DNA from: Typha latifolia | Taxonomy: Eukaryota > Streptophyta > Magnoliopsida > Poales > Typhaceae | Direction: 5' to 3' | DNA: 64,000 bases | Assembly (NCBI GenBank): GCA_019914945.1 | Contig: CM034102.1 | Coordinates: forward strand, 16,419,501-16,483,500 | Shown here: one piece after another, positions 12,781-24,521 of the stretch | Layout of the letters: every line of letters starts with the position of its first letter | Position numbering within the stretch: position 1 is the first letter of the stretch | Notes under the pieces: model-generated | The model's database searches: none | Told to the model about the DNA's origin: nothing | The model's input: only the letters and a program-made list of their open reading frames with translations | Made by a program: the position numbers and the translations under genes

Positions 12781-13776
12781 TTATCGGAGCAAACCATGGG
12801 CGATTGCGCGATTAGTCCCAAGACTCGTAGTCTCGTACACCGGAAGTTCATCTCTATACCCTCCTCCTCCTCCTCCTCCGCCACCTCCTCCTCCATTTCC
12901 GATCACTGCCAAATTCTCCAACTCGAACAAATCCGAGCTCGCATCGCTATCCTCCTCCTCCTCCTCTTCCTCCTCCTCCGCCTCGAATCGGCGAATCCTC
13001 ATCATGTCCTCCACCTTCTTCTTCGCCTCCATGGCTTCGGCTTCGCCGCCGTGGATGCGCTTTTGCCCGCAAGGTCGGCATTCCTCGTCAACGATTACGC
13101 TCACCGGGTAGAATCGCACAGTCCTCTTCTCCGCCGCCCCCGCCCCCGCCGCCGACCGCGTCGACGGCGTCTTGCTCAGGCACGACCTCGTGTACGACGA
13201 CGCAGTCGAGCACGCTGACGACGACGACTCCGCTCGCCGGGCGCCGCCGGAGGCGGCGGTGGAGGATTTTGTCTTTCCGGCGGTGAAGATGGAGTTGAGG
13301 AAGCTCGCGATCCGAGCGCCGGGCGAGGCCGGGGTTTTACTCTTGCGTAACTCGCGGATCTTGCTACGGATCGAGTTCTTGCTCTTCTCTTGGTGGTGGG
13401 AGGTGATCGGAGGTGAGCGGACCGGATCGGAGCGCAGGCCGGTCCGGATCGGCCTGATGCCGGTCGATTCGGCCTCGGAAGAGGAGAAGCCGCCGTAGCT
13501 GGAGCCCTCGGAGGAGCTCGAGGTCGAGTTCGGGAACCCCCGGCGGCCGCCGATTCGCGTCACCGCCCTCTCGCTCACCACGGGTTTCTTCTTTGGGGCG
13601 GTGAGCGAAGCCGAGCGGTATGGTACTCCGCCGGTGCGTTGGTCCGCTTTTTCGCCATCGTTCTCGTCGATGGAGCGGTATATGGCATCGAGGAGAGTGG
13701 ACGAGAACGAGGGGTTATCGCACCCGTTACTATAACCGTAACGGGCCCGTGACGGCGTCTTCCCCCACCTCTCCAT
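12781..13776 (-). CDS. BIG GRAIN 1-like protein
   Basis: Intronless gene of 331 residues. The N-terminus MERWGKTPSRARYG followed by NPSFSSTLLDAIYRSID is the signature of the BIG GRAIN 1 family. So are the central SSYGGFSSSEAES segment and the Lys/Arg-rich stretch around residues 130-165 (SKTPASPGARIASFLNSIF). The rice founder, BG1, is a plasma-membrane-associated positive regulator of auxin response and transport that affects grain size; the biochemical activity is unknown. Residues about 267-280 are an unbroken acidic run, and about 294-306 a poly-Gly run, ahead of a conserved-looking C-terminus. The gene is strongly GC-rich, which produces long empty antisense frames. A (GAA)n tract lies about 90 bp upstream of the ATG. 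Which member of the BG1-like group this is cannot be told. Confidence 0.85.
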   Translation of the reverse strand: MERWGKTPSRARYGYSNGCDNPSFSSTLLDAIYRSIDENDGEKADQRTGGVPYRSASLTAPKKKPVVSERAVTRIGGRRGFPNSTSSSSEGSSYGGFSSSEAESTGIRPIRTGLRSDPVRSPPITSHHQEKSKNSIRSKIRELRKSKTPASPGARIASFLNSIFTAGKTKSSTAASGGARRAESSSSACSTASSYTRSCLSKTPSTRSAAGAGAAEKRTVRFYPVSVIVDEECRPCGQKRIHGGEAEAMEAKKKVEDMMRIRRFEAEEEEEEEEEDSDASSDLFELENLAVIGNGGGGGGGGGGGGYRDELPVYETTSLGTNRAIAHGLLR

Positions 13777-13867
13777 TTCACACTCAACAACTACCCAAGC
13801 ACGAGTTGTAAATAAAATTCTGAAGATGGAATAAGAGGAGAAAACTTTGATAGCAATGGGAAGAAAG

Positions 13868-13893
13868 AAGAAGAAGAAGAAGAAGAAGAAGAA
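13868..13893. repeat. (AAG)n microsatellite upstream of BIG GRAIN 1-like gene
   Basis: An uninterrupted AAG/GAA trinucleotide run, CTT on the coding strand, about 92 bp before the start codon. It is in the likely 5' UTR or core promoter. Confidence 0.85.
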
Positions 13894-16800
13894 TAGAAGG
13901 TTGAGATTGAAGAGGAAGGGTGGAGGAGAGGTTGGACTCCCTTTTGAGGTGCTTTCACGCGCGGGATGGTGGTGACGTGGCGCTTCCCCTTGTTTCTTTT
14001 AGAGGGCGTGGGGCCCAGGACGATGTCGCTCGTCTGATTTCTGATTCCCCTCGGTAGCCTCCTCGATCTCCGTCACAAAGTAAAGTATTATCTCTACTCC
14101 CATCTTTAACTTTGCACTGATTGATATAATAATTTAGCATTATATCTGCCATACCATATAGATAATAGATCTTTGCCCACTACTAATATATACTCTGTAT
14201 ATCAATAGTATGTTCCTCAATCTCTGATACATAGGTTCTACTCTCTTGCTATTTTTTTATTCATTTTTGAAAACAAAACTAGAGGGATTAATTCCAAGAG
14301 AGCAGGAATTCACATCATGATTAATTGCTAAGTTGTGTTACAGCTTGCAACTCATAAATCTCGTGCTTAACGGGTCGGACCGGGTCTGAGATATTCTGGA
14401 CCGGATTCACGAGGCGGGGTGATTAGGGACAGCAGATTGGCAGTAAGACAATAAATAGGAACGTGAGTAAAAAGAGAAGGATAGGTTGATATAAATGGAG
14501 AGTGCTCGTGACACGGCAACAAGAGGGTACGGCGCTCTTTACTTAAAAGGACCGAAACTTACTATTTACGTACGTTTCGTATTAAATTAAGAGAATCAAG
14601 CCACGTACCTAAAACGGGAAAGGAGGAGGGAGAAACGGATTCCTCTCTATTTGGGTAATTTAGGCGAGCTTTTTGAGGAAGGGCAAGTAGTACTGTAGTA
14701 GTAGGATGATCATGCTGGTAAAGGATTAGGGATGTGGGTGGTGTGTATTCTACGTAACTTTTTTTTTTTTATCACTGGAGGAGACTGGAGAGGCCATTAA
14801 AGAGCAAATGAGTTGGTGGAGGTAGGAAGGCAGCCGCACGGATGCTGCAAGTGTTCCTATTTATTTATGGATGGCTTTCCAAAGATACCTGGAGGTCTTC
14901 ATCAAGCAAAGAATTTAGGAATAATTACATTTTTGTCCCTCTCAAGTCTCAACTATAGGTGTTTTTTTAAATTAACTCCTCTTTTATCCTCTCTTTTTTT
15001 CCCCCTTAACTTAGCCCGTTAACAAAAGTTACAAAATAACTATTATTTCCTATAATATTTATGTGCAATGGGATTAGTAGCGAAGGTCATATTTATTATG
15101 CTTAGAGTAGGATTTAAGAGAAAGAGGAGGAGAAAGGACATTAAAACAACGAGGTAAAGAAGAAAAAAATTATTAGGATTTAGGTATTGAGGCAAAGATG
15201 ATCTTAATTACAATGTTGATGGTGGTGGTAAGATTTATATCTTAGATTGTAATTATTTGGGAGGAAAAAGAGGAGAAGTAGAGAGATTAGTGATGATGAT
15301 TGTGGTGATGAGAGTTGGGATTTGAGAGAAACATGAAAAAGATGAAGAGAAAAAGAAAACAATAGGTTAAAGATACTGATATTTTGATCAGTAATAATGT
15401 TATGTTGTAAACATGTGATAGATTTATGTTAGAAATCTGAATGTTAAGTTAATAGGAATGGCTTATTTGATTATTTTAAATTGGTGAGGGGGGCAAGTTT
15501 GTAAAGAATAATAGATGAGGCAGTGAAAACAAAAATCACTTATAGTTAAACGAATTAAAGTGTAATTAATCCAAGTACTAACTCCCGTGTTCACGGAGAA
15601 ATAAATTTATAACCTTTATCATAAATTGATAGGACTGGACTACCTGGCTACAATAGTCAATCTGAAATGGTTTTAATCTTTCTTTAATATGCTAGCACTT
15701 GGCTGGCTCAATTGATTATTTGTATAAAAGAAAGCCTCTTTTTATCTTTTTGTAATTAGCCAAAGAGTTCATGGTTATAAAACAAAGGTCCATTTTGTAG
15801 GTGAGGAAAATAACCGAAAACATTAATTAAAACGAATTGATTGTTTTGGGTCTCCTTCACAAGGAAAACGGCCAATTGTTCATTGAATCGAATCACATCT
15901 GATATGCTTCACACCTTTAGGGCCGAGTTATATGTGTTGTTTAAATGAGGTTACTTTGTTGGATTCAACTTACCAATTACTTGGCAGATGTGCACCTCCG
16001 TGACTCCCTCTTGCATGGTTTTTCTCCATGATAACTGCTGGAGGAAATTTTTGCAAGTATATTTTAGAAGATAGAAGTTCCTCCTTGTTGGTATATTTTG
16101 TTAGAAAGAAATGCATCTGGGAAGATCCTATATATTATGTAATCTGTCAACTGTACATGTGCTAGGGCTGTAAGTGGAGAGACATATGTAGGTCAATCAG
16201 TTTAAAGATAAACAGTCAAATAAAAGTATACCAAATTATCCCAACTTTGTATTAAATAGCAAAATGGGACTGAGAGAAAGTAACAAATGGTTTTGGATGT
16301 ATCCATTTGGTCGAATATTATTGTCAAGTGTGCAAGCCTTTGTTGGATTGCTGATTCAATGGGGGAAGCTTTTGCCTGGAGGTGACTAATTTAAGGGAAC
16401 ACCCATAGGGGGCAAAAAGGTGCCTGGCTCTTAGATTGGTCAGAATAACTAATGCAGGTGATGCACTAATCATGCACCTTCCTATCTCCCCTTTCTAGGC
16501 TTTTTGGTAGTAGGTTGGTTCTTGGCCTTGAGATGTGATTTTAAAATTGAAGCAGGGAAGTTTCTGAAGCCTAGGTAGGATAATATATCTAGAAAGTTGA
16601 CTGTATATAACTGCTAATCTTTAGCTGGAGACAAGTCTATGAATTACTAACAAATTTACATTTTTGTTTTTGATATAACGATCCTTCTCGTTTCAAATGT
16701 AGTTCCCCTGTTCATAATTAGCACTGTTCCTATGTACATGATTGAGTTGACTGGCTAGTATAAGGGGTTTAATCCCATGATGACCAACTTTTTCAGCAGA

Positions 16801-17164
16801 GTTCATTCCTCCATCCAACATTACAAGTATAAAACTGACATTAAATCCTAAACAAATTTCACAGATAACACGTTTCAATTTTTTTTTTTGTCCACCAGTC
16901 CTGTATAATATTATTATTAGTAGTAGTAGTAGTAGTGTATATATGGAATAAGATTTATAGATTTTCTATCGTGATTTCAGCAATTGGTTAGATGATTGGA
17001 CTCGTCGCCCACTACTTTTCGCATGATCTCCCTACTATCTTGAGATGCTTCAAAGGTTCTACTATTTTAGCAATGGTGGTGGAGAAAACGGTGGGTGGAA
17101 ATCTAAAGATTCGGATGTAGTGGGGTGGTTCGTGGTTGGGTAGTGGATTTCTGCTGACTTAACT

Positions 17165-17207
<43 letters not shown>

Positions 17208-18434
17208 CACTTAGATTCGATCTTAAATATAGCTAGCGAACTGCTACAATGAATCATGAAGTCAATTTGGTTTCTATTATGTTATATTCCATGACAGAAC
17301 CACCATGCAATTTCGTACTCTTTTTCTTGTCTGCGGAGACTCGGAAGCACGGAATTAACATAATGCTAAAGCCTAAGAAAGGTTTGCCTTGCTAGCCTGA
17401 AAGGTTCTTTGCTCTCAGTAGGCCAGAGGGATAGAAAAGGGCTTCCATGATTAATAAAACGGCTGGATATGGTCCCCAAAATGGAAGTTGCTAACCATCC
17501 AATCCCATCTTTTATCTCACTAAAACATTCTTTCTATAGAATATATCTTCGAATAATTCTTAGTGTCTCCTAAGGTATGGAATGTTGATGTTTTTTTAGT
17601 GGTTAAAAAGTTAAATTTTTATTAGCTTGTTCTTTATATTGCTGCATATGCATTGATTGCCATGTATATCTAGGCTTAGCCATGTACAATATCCTTCTTT
17701 TCACAGAAGGAAGAGAGAGAGAGAGAGAGAGAGAGAGACGTGCATAGTAGCACGCAGAGTGGATGAGAACAGAGTAAGAAATGAATTCATATACAATAAA
17801 AAGGACGAGTCTATCTGGCTTGCTCCACCAATTTAGGTCCAGCACTTGTGATTCTTTTCTTGATCTAAAGCACACGCCCTTAGGAGCATAGAGAGAGAGA
17901 GAGAGATTAAAGAGAGAGCGTGACAGAGATGCAACAGAGACAGGAATTGGAACAGGAGGGGATGCGATCCCAAGGAAAATGAGGCAGAGGTAAAGGAGGA
18001 GGGGAGCAACAAATCTTTTTTTTTTCCAAACGGGTCGGTTTCGGATCTCCAATATCGTAGCAGGCCCTAGCTTTTTAGTTTCACCAATTGCTAGTTATGT
18101 CATGTGAGAAGTACTACTAAGCTTAGAGTAGTAGGTTACAAAAGGCATGAGCAACGAATGTCCGATACAGTGGTCACGATCCGATATACACTAAAACGGG
18201 TCGGATGCAAAATGAAGCGGTGGAGTGAAACCTAGCAAATAAATAAATAAATATGAGACGGTTAAGGCAACTCCTGCCAACATCTACCACGCGTGAGCTC
18301 GACCCACGTGCAATTTGCTTTGCTTTATTGCTTGTCTGTGTTACTCTGTATGTCTCCGTCTCCTCTGCTTTAGCCTTTAATTGAAGTGGTCTTATTAAGA
18401 CTTAGTGGGGGCGTGTGAGATCTCGTGATGTGTA

Positions 18435-18479
<45 letters not shown>

Positions 18480-18582
18480 ATTATGAAGTGGGCTCCTGCT
18501 TTAAATGAGAAATGAGATCCTTCTCAATCTTCTGGCCTTTTGAGGATCCAACATGGGACCGGATCCCGAGGCAGATTAACAT
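13894..18582. other. gene-poor intergenic region
   Basis: No reading frame with recognisable protein similarity. Microsatellites: (TAG)n near 16917-16935, (TA)n 17170-17206, (GA)n about 17707-17738 and 17889-17906, and (CT)n 18437-18475. Short purine-rich segments occur at 15.1-15.4 kb. Nothing here supports an RNA gene or transposon with defined ends. Confidence 0.45.
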
Positions 18583-18600
18583 GGGGATGTAGCTCAGATG
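18583..18600 (+). pseudogene. 5' fragment of a tRNA-Ala-like sequence
   Basis: The 18 bases GGGGATGTAGCTCAGATG match the acceptor strand, A box and D-arm start of plant cytosolic tRNA-Ala. After this the sequence diverges at once: there is no anticodon stem, no T-arm GGTTCGA and no closing acceptor strand. It cannot be a functional tRNA. It may be a decayed tRNA, the head of a tRNA-derived SINE, or chance. Confidence 0.35.
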
Positions 18601-19002
18601 ATATTAACGTCTGCGTAACATAATTTCTCCATCTCTATTTCTTTTCTTTTCTGCTCTTTTTCTCTTTCAAACGAAATATATTCGCTGTTTACAAATTGGT
18701 CATCAAGTTAATCGCATTCGAATATCTTACATGCTTGGAATAGGTGGCGGTGTTTTTATGAACTAGTCTACAGCAAAAGGGCTACCTTATTGGGCCCTTA
18801 ACTGACTTGTTGGGCTTTTACGTACTCCGAAGGAAACAAACTTTTGCGTAATACTGTTGATTACATCTTTCACCTATGAGCACGATTTTATTATTTCCAC
18901 CTCACTGTTCTTATGCAACTAGTGTTTAAAGACAGGATTTACCTATTTCTTTCAGTTCATAAAGTTTAGTAATTACTTATTCTAATCTAGTCTTTCTTTC
19001 AG

Positions 19003-19110
19003 GATCTGGTTGCTATCCAACGTGCACTCGAAAGAGCGTATCGTCCAAGGAAGCTCGCCAATGTTCATCCCCTAGAACTTTTCCAGCACTTGGACGTTCC
19101 AAATTCTTAA
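19003..19110 (+). pseudogene. orphan last-exon-like segment of unknown gene
   Basis: A polypyrimidine tract and CAG acceptor (TCTTTCTTTCAG) are followed in phase 0 by 35 codons and a TAA. The peptide runs from DLVAIQRALERAYRPRKL to ANVHPLELFQHLDVPNS. Its composition is that of a real amphipathic protein end rather than random DNA. I do not recognise the protein. No upstream exon on the plus strand could be found within several kilobases, although TGGGCC and TGGGCT motifs occur at about 18796-18818. It is either a relict exon copied or left here, or the end of a gene with distant exons. Confidence 0.35.
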
Positions 19111-19488
19111 GTGTCCGGCATGATTAAATTGCATTTGGTTTTAGGATTTATGTTATCATAGTATGTACAATTCAAGTAAATGGAATTTGATAGCTAATAA
19201 CATTAGGAACCCATCATGCTATAGCCCATACATACTATGCCATTTGGGTCGGGCCAGCCCATTGAAATCAATCTGCTGATACTTTCGATGATCTAATTCT
19301 ATTAAATTTAGTATTAGCATCTTATTAGTGCGATAATCTTCCCTTTATTCTGGGCTAAATATTTCATACGTAGAGCCAATTATTATCAAGGAATGTTTTT
19401 ATGTTAATAGTTACAAACAAATTCATGATAAAAAAACAAAATCCCCCCAAATCGCCTTTTATCTCTTCATACTGTTGGCATATTAGAA

Positions 19489-19643
19489 GAATGTGAAGAA
19501 GATGATTGTTGAGGTAACCATTAACAATTGAAGGCATAACCCAACTGCCCACCTTCATCAATATTAATATTTTTCTTTCGCAGGTGATACTTTCGGCAAG
19601 AAACGCATAGAAGAAGGCGTAACACCGATACACACTATCCTGC
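19489..19643 (-). ncRNA. H/ACA box snoRNA, copy 1
   Basis: Read on the minus strand this folds as two hairpins with a hinge and a tail. The 5' hairpin has basal pairs GCAGG/CCTGC, a TCGG/CCGA helix, an internal pocket, then an ACGC/GCGT upper stem. A purine-rich hinge containing ANANNA (AGAAAA) follows. The 3' hairpin pairs GATG with CATC and has a GTTG-GGT/ACC-CAAC upper stem around a pocket flanked by GTGGGCA and AATCAT. An ACA lies exactly three bases before the inferred 3' end. This is the H/ACA layout that guides rRNA or snRNA pseudouridylation. A diverged sister copy follows 88 bases upstream in transcription order. The 3' pocket strands are nearly identical between the copies, so they should share one target. 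Confidence 0.72.
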
Positions 19644-19730
19644 TCTTGGATAACAAAACTACTTACTTATCCACAAAAATACTATACTAAACCGATGCAC
19701 TAGAGATAAAACTAGAAATAAATTGTAACG

Positions 19731-19877
19731 AAATGTGAGGAAAATGATTGTTGGAATACCCAGTGAGAATTAGGGAATAACCCAACTGCCCACTTTCCTT
19801 ATGATTAGTGTAGCAGGATACACTTCCGGCGAGAACTGCACAGTTTTGATGCAAAACGCCGATACACACTATCCTGC
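19731..19877 (-). ncRNA. H/ACA box snoRNA, copy 2
   Basis: On the minus strand the 5' hairpin has a perfect eight-pair base (GCAGGATA with TATCCTGC), a CGGCG/CGCCG helix, a pocket and a TGCA/TGCA top. The hinge contains ACACTA (ANANNA). The 3' hairpin pairs GGAAA with TTTCC and GTTGG with CCAAC around the same GTGGGCA / AATCAT pocket as copy 1. The ACA box is followed by TTT at the 3' end. Paired positions differ from copy 1 in compensating ways while boxes and pocket are kept; this is the strongest evidence that the RNA structure is under selection. Length is about 147 nt, typical for plants. The family number is not recognised. Confidence 0.75.
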
Positions 19878-19906
19878 AGAATGGAAGAACTCTACATCGA
19901 CTGAAC

Positions 19907-19908
<2 letters not shown>

Positions 19909-19942
<34 letters not shown>
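19909..19942. repeat. (GA)n microsatellite in the snoRNA precursor region
   Basis: A pure GA dinucleotide run between the snoRNA pair and its inferred promoter; it is CT-rich on the transcribed (minus) sense. Confidence 0.85.
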
Positions 19943-19945
<3 letters not shown>

Positions 19946-20136
19946 AATAATGGATCTGAGAGCTTAAAGAAACGGATCGGAAGGGGATGAGAAATCAAAC
20001 GACGAGGCTAAGTAGTAATCGAAGGATCCATCGGGATCAAAAGACTGGAATAAGGATTGGAATTACTCATGGCTGAGATCGGGTCGTAGCCGCCACCGCT
20101 CTCGAGGCGTCGAATGGAACCTCTCAAAACTTTTGG

Positions 20137-20240
20137 AACCCTAGATTTCCACAAGGCAGCATCCGTAATATATAGAGAGCCGAAGAGAAGAGAAAAGCGC
20201 GAGTGCAGTGGGCCATGGCCCATGTTAAAGCCCATTAATG
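20137..20240 (-). promoter_or_regulatory. promoter of the snoRNA pair: site II motifs, TATA box, telo-like box
   Basis: Reading the minus strand in order: TGGGCTTT, then TGGGCC-ATGGCCCA (two inverted site II motifs), about 35 bases of pyrimidine-rich DNA, a TATATATTA TATA box (about 20166-20175), then a telo-box-like CTAGGGTT. Site II plus telo-box promoters are established for plant ribosomal protein and snoRNA genes. The spacing fits Pol II initiation near 20140 and an RNA running into both snoRNAs. The leader includes a short frame ending at 20008 (SNSNPYSSLLIPMDPSITT), which is probably non-coding. Confidence 0.55.
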
Positions 20241-21046
20241 AAGACCATTAACGGGTCGGGTTGGTCTGATCCGAACTTGGTTGCAGCCCGAGTTCTATTT
20301 TTATTCTTCTGTTAATTGTGTGAAAGAAATCCACATTCCATGATCTAGAGTTTGTTGCAGTATTATTTTTCTCATTCAATTAAAATAAAAGTTGGAAAAA
20401 GATAATCTTGTATCAGGACTACTTCTAAAGAAAATTATCATTGAAGACACCATTGCTTATGGGAATATGTTATTAAGACTTGTCGAACTTGATTAATTTC
20501 AGGAACGAAATGGTCGATCTCAAAAGGATTCTCTGCAATGTATGATCCATGGACATCAATAGGAGAATCTCCATAGCATATACATTCTCCATCACAGGGG
20601 GCCAAAGGAATGCATAACCATTACAAAAGGTTGAGCAAGATCCCAGGAAACCCACTTACGAATCTTCATTTGCCAACATGATTTTGTGCTTCATATGCTT
20701 CTTCCTACTTCTGAACCACCAAGCCAAAGTCTACTTTAGACATTACCTAAAGATTGGGTCTTTCATGTGTCCTCCAACAATCATTGCAAGGGTCAAAACC
20801 TTTGTCTCAACTAAAAGTCTGAAAGCATCTCTGATGGACACCATTCATGAGAAGCAAAATTTGGGAAGAACAAAACCATTACGATTTACTAGTTCACATA
20901 CATAAAAAACATATCCTTTCAGCATATGGGAAAAAAACCTAATAACAAGATAAAGCAAACTCTTCCTCAAAGCATCGAAACTAAAGAGTGAAACTCGGTC
21001 AACATCCTGAGTTAAAATGATAGCTTAGCATAAAAACTGAGTTGCT
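20241..21046. other. intergenic/3' region between RPS3 and the snoRNA promoter
   Basis: No protein-like frame stands out. It probably contains the RPS3 3' UTR near its right end. The short open frames at 20473-20655 and 20678-20905 show no family features. Confidence 0.4.
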
Positions 21047-23205
<2,159 letters not shown>

Positions 23206-23421
23206 TATCGGAAAAGAGTAGGCGCCGCCTCCTCCTCAAGCTCTCTCCTTTCTTCGAAACCCTAGATTTAGGGATGGAGAATTGTGCTACGCTATTTAAA
23301 GTGAGGTGATGGAGTTGAGATCTTTCCGATATCTGTATCGGGCTCGGATCAGCCCAAGTCCAAGCCTTGATACTTCTGGGCCGGCCCAAACATGGGGTTA
23401 AGTTGATCATTAGGTTTAACC
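23206..23421 (-). promoter_or_regulatory. RPS3 promoter and 5' UTR with telo box and site II motifs
   Basis: AAACCCTAGATTTAGGG (about 23257-23273) is a telo box and its mirror. Further upstream, GGGCTCGGATCAGCCCAA and GGGCCGGCCCAAA carry site II (TGGGCY-type) motifs. This pair of elements is the established signature of plant ribosomal protein promoters. Confidence 0.7.
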
Positions 23422-23620
23422 CATCCAGACCGGCCCAAATCCATCCAATTTTTTAACCGGGCTAAGTCCGGCATTAGCTCGGTTTGGGCTCTTACCAATA
23501 ATGAGTCCATAATGGTAATGTGCGGCATGACCTAAGTCTTTGTCCACTCAGCTCACCTGTTATGCTCGTCGCTCGGATCACCTCCAAGTCCTCGACAACT
23601 TTTAGTCAGCCTAGACACGG

Positions 23621-23930
23621 GCTTAATAGACTTGTAATCGAGCAAGTTCATCAAATAAGTTATGTGGGACTGAAATAAAGAAATAAAGAGTAGATGCCGA
23701 GTTATTATTGAGCTCTTGTTTGTCTTTGAAACCTAGATCGGTGATGGAGCAACTGAGAATTGTGATAGACTTTTTAAAGGTGAGGTGATGGAACTATCAG
23801 ATGGTTAAAATTATTTGTATCGGGCTTGAATCATGCCCAAGTTAAACCTTGATACTTCTAGGGCGGCACAAATATAGAGTTAATAGACTAGTAATTGAAT
23901 AAGTTTAACATATAAGTTATCCCAGAATTA
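23621..23930. repeat. degenerate second copy of the RPS3 promoter region
   Basis: 23728-23911 repeats, in the same order and orientation, landmarks of 23257-23421: AAACCTAG, GAGAATTGTG, GGTGAGGTGATGGA, TGTATCGGGCT, GCCCAAGT, CCTTGATACTTCT and CACAAATAT. The two are about 470 bp apart. A further block, TTAATAGACT-GTAAT-GA--AAGTT---ATAAGTTAT, occurs at about 23624-23664 and again at 23881-23920. The second copy has lost the telo box spacing and the paired GGGCC motifs, and no RPS3 exon follows it. Confidence 0.65.
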
Positions 23931-24521
23931 CTTGTTTTTAGAAAATTAAAAACTAAATACTGACGCCGGTAGAATTTGAATTCGAATATCCGGACCTCCC
24001 CTCTTTTATATTTTAGTGGCACATTGACTCTCTTAACCATAAAAAGCCTTTAAAACATCATCTTTATTAGTTATCTATTAAATTTTTTATTAACAAAAAT
24101 AATATATTAGTATTATATGATCAATGTTAGGCCCTCGACTTTTACCCTTATATTAGAAGAAAATAAGAGAAAAAAAAAGTTAAAATAATTATTTGAGTCA
24201 TCTGCAACAGCAAAGAAAATAAAAGTTTTTAAATTGAAAATCCAGCCATTTGTTATCAAACCCGCCACATGATTAATGCTAACACGCTACATCGTCAGAA
24301 GAGTCAGAACTCATTGAAGGACTTCTCGCATCACGCCTCCAGAAGAACTAATGAGAAAATTCAAGATTTCTTCAGCAAGAGAAACTAACTGAGAATTCTT
24401 ACATAGCAGCGAGAAATATAAAAGAGAATACACTGACTGATTCATTGAGAATAAAGACAGCATATACTTCAGTTTTACAGTCACGAAGTCCTGAAGATTA
24501 AGATTACAAATGAAAGCAAAT
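23931..24521. other. intergenic region between SmG 3' end and RPS3 promoter copies
   Basis: AT-rich; no coding frame. It probably includes the SmG 3' UTR at its left end. Confidence 0.4.

Noticed and set aside
12796..13498. Long plus-strand open frames opposite the BIG GRAIN 1-like gene
   Set aside because: They are antisense shadows of GC-rich codons; their peptides are low-complexity Leu/Arg/Asp runs with no family features.
17603..18052. 149-codon minus-strand open frame
   Set aside because: It runs through (GA)n microsatellites and its peptide is dominated by LSLSLS; no domain, no splice or promoter context.
19364..19869. Two minus-strand open frames with mutually similar peptides
   Set aside because: The similarity comes from the duplicated snoRNA sequence; the conserved elements are hairpins and ACA boxes, not codons.
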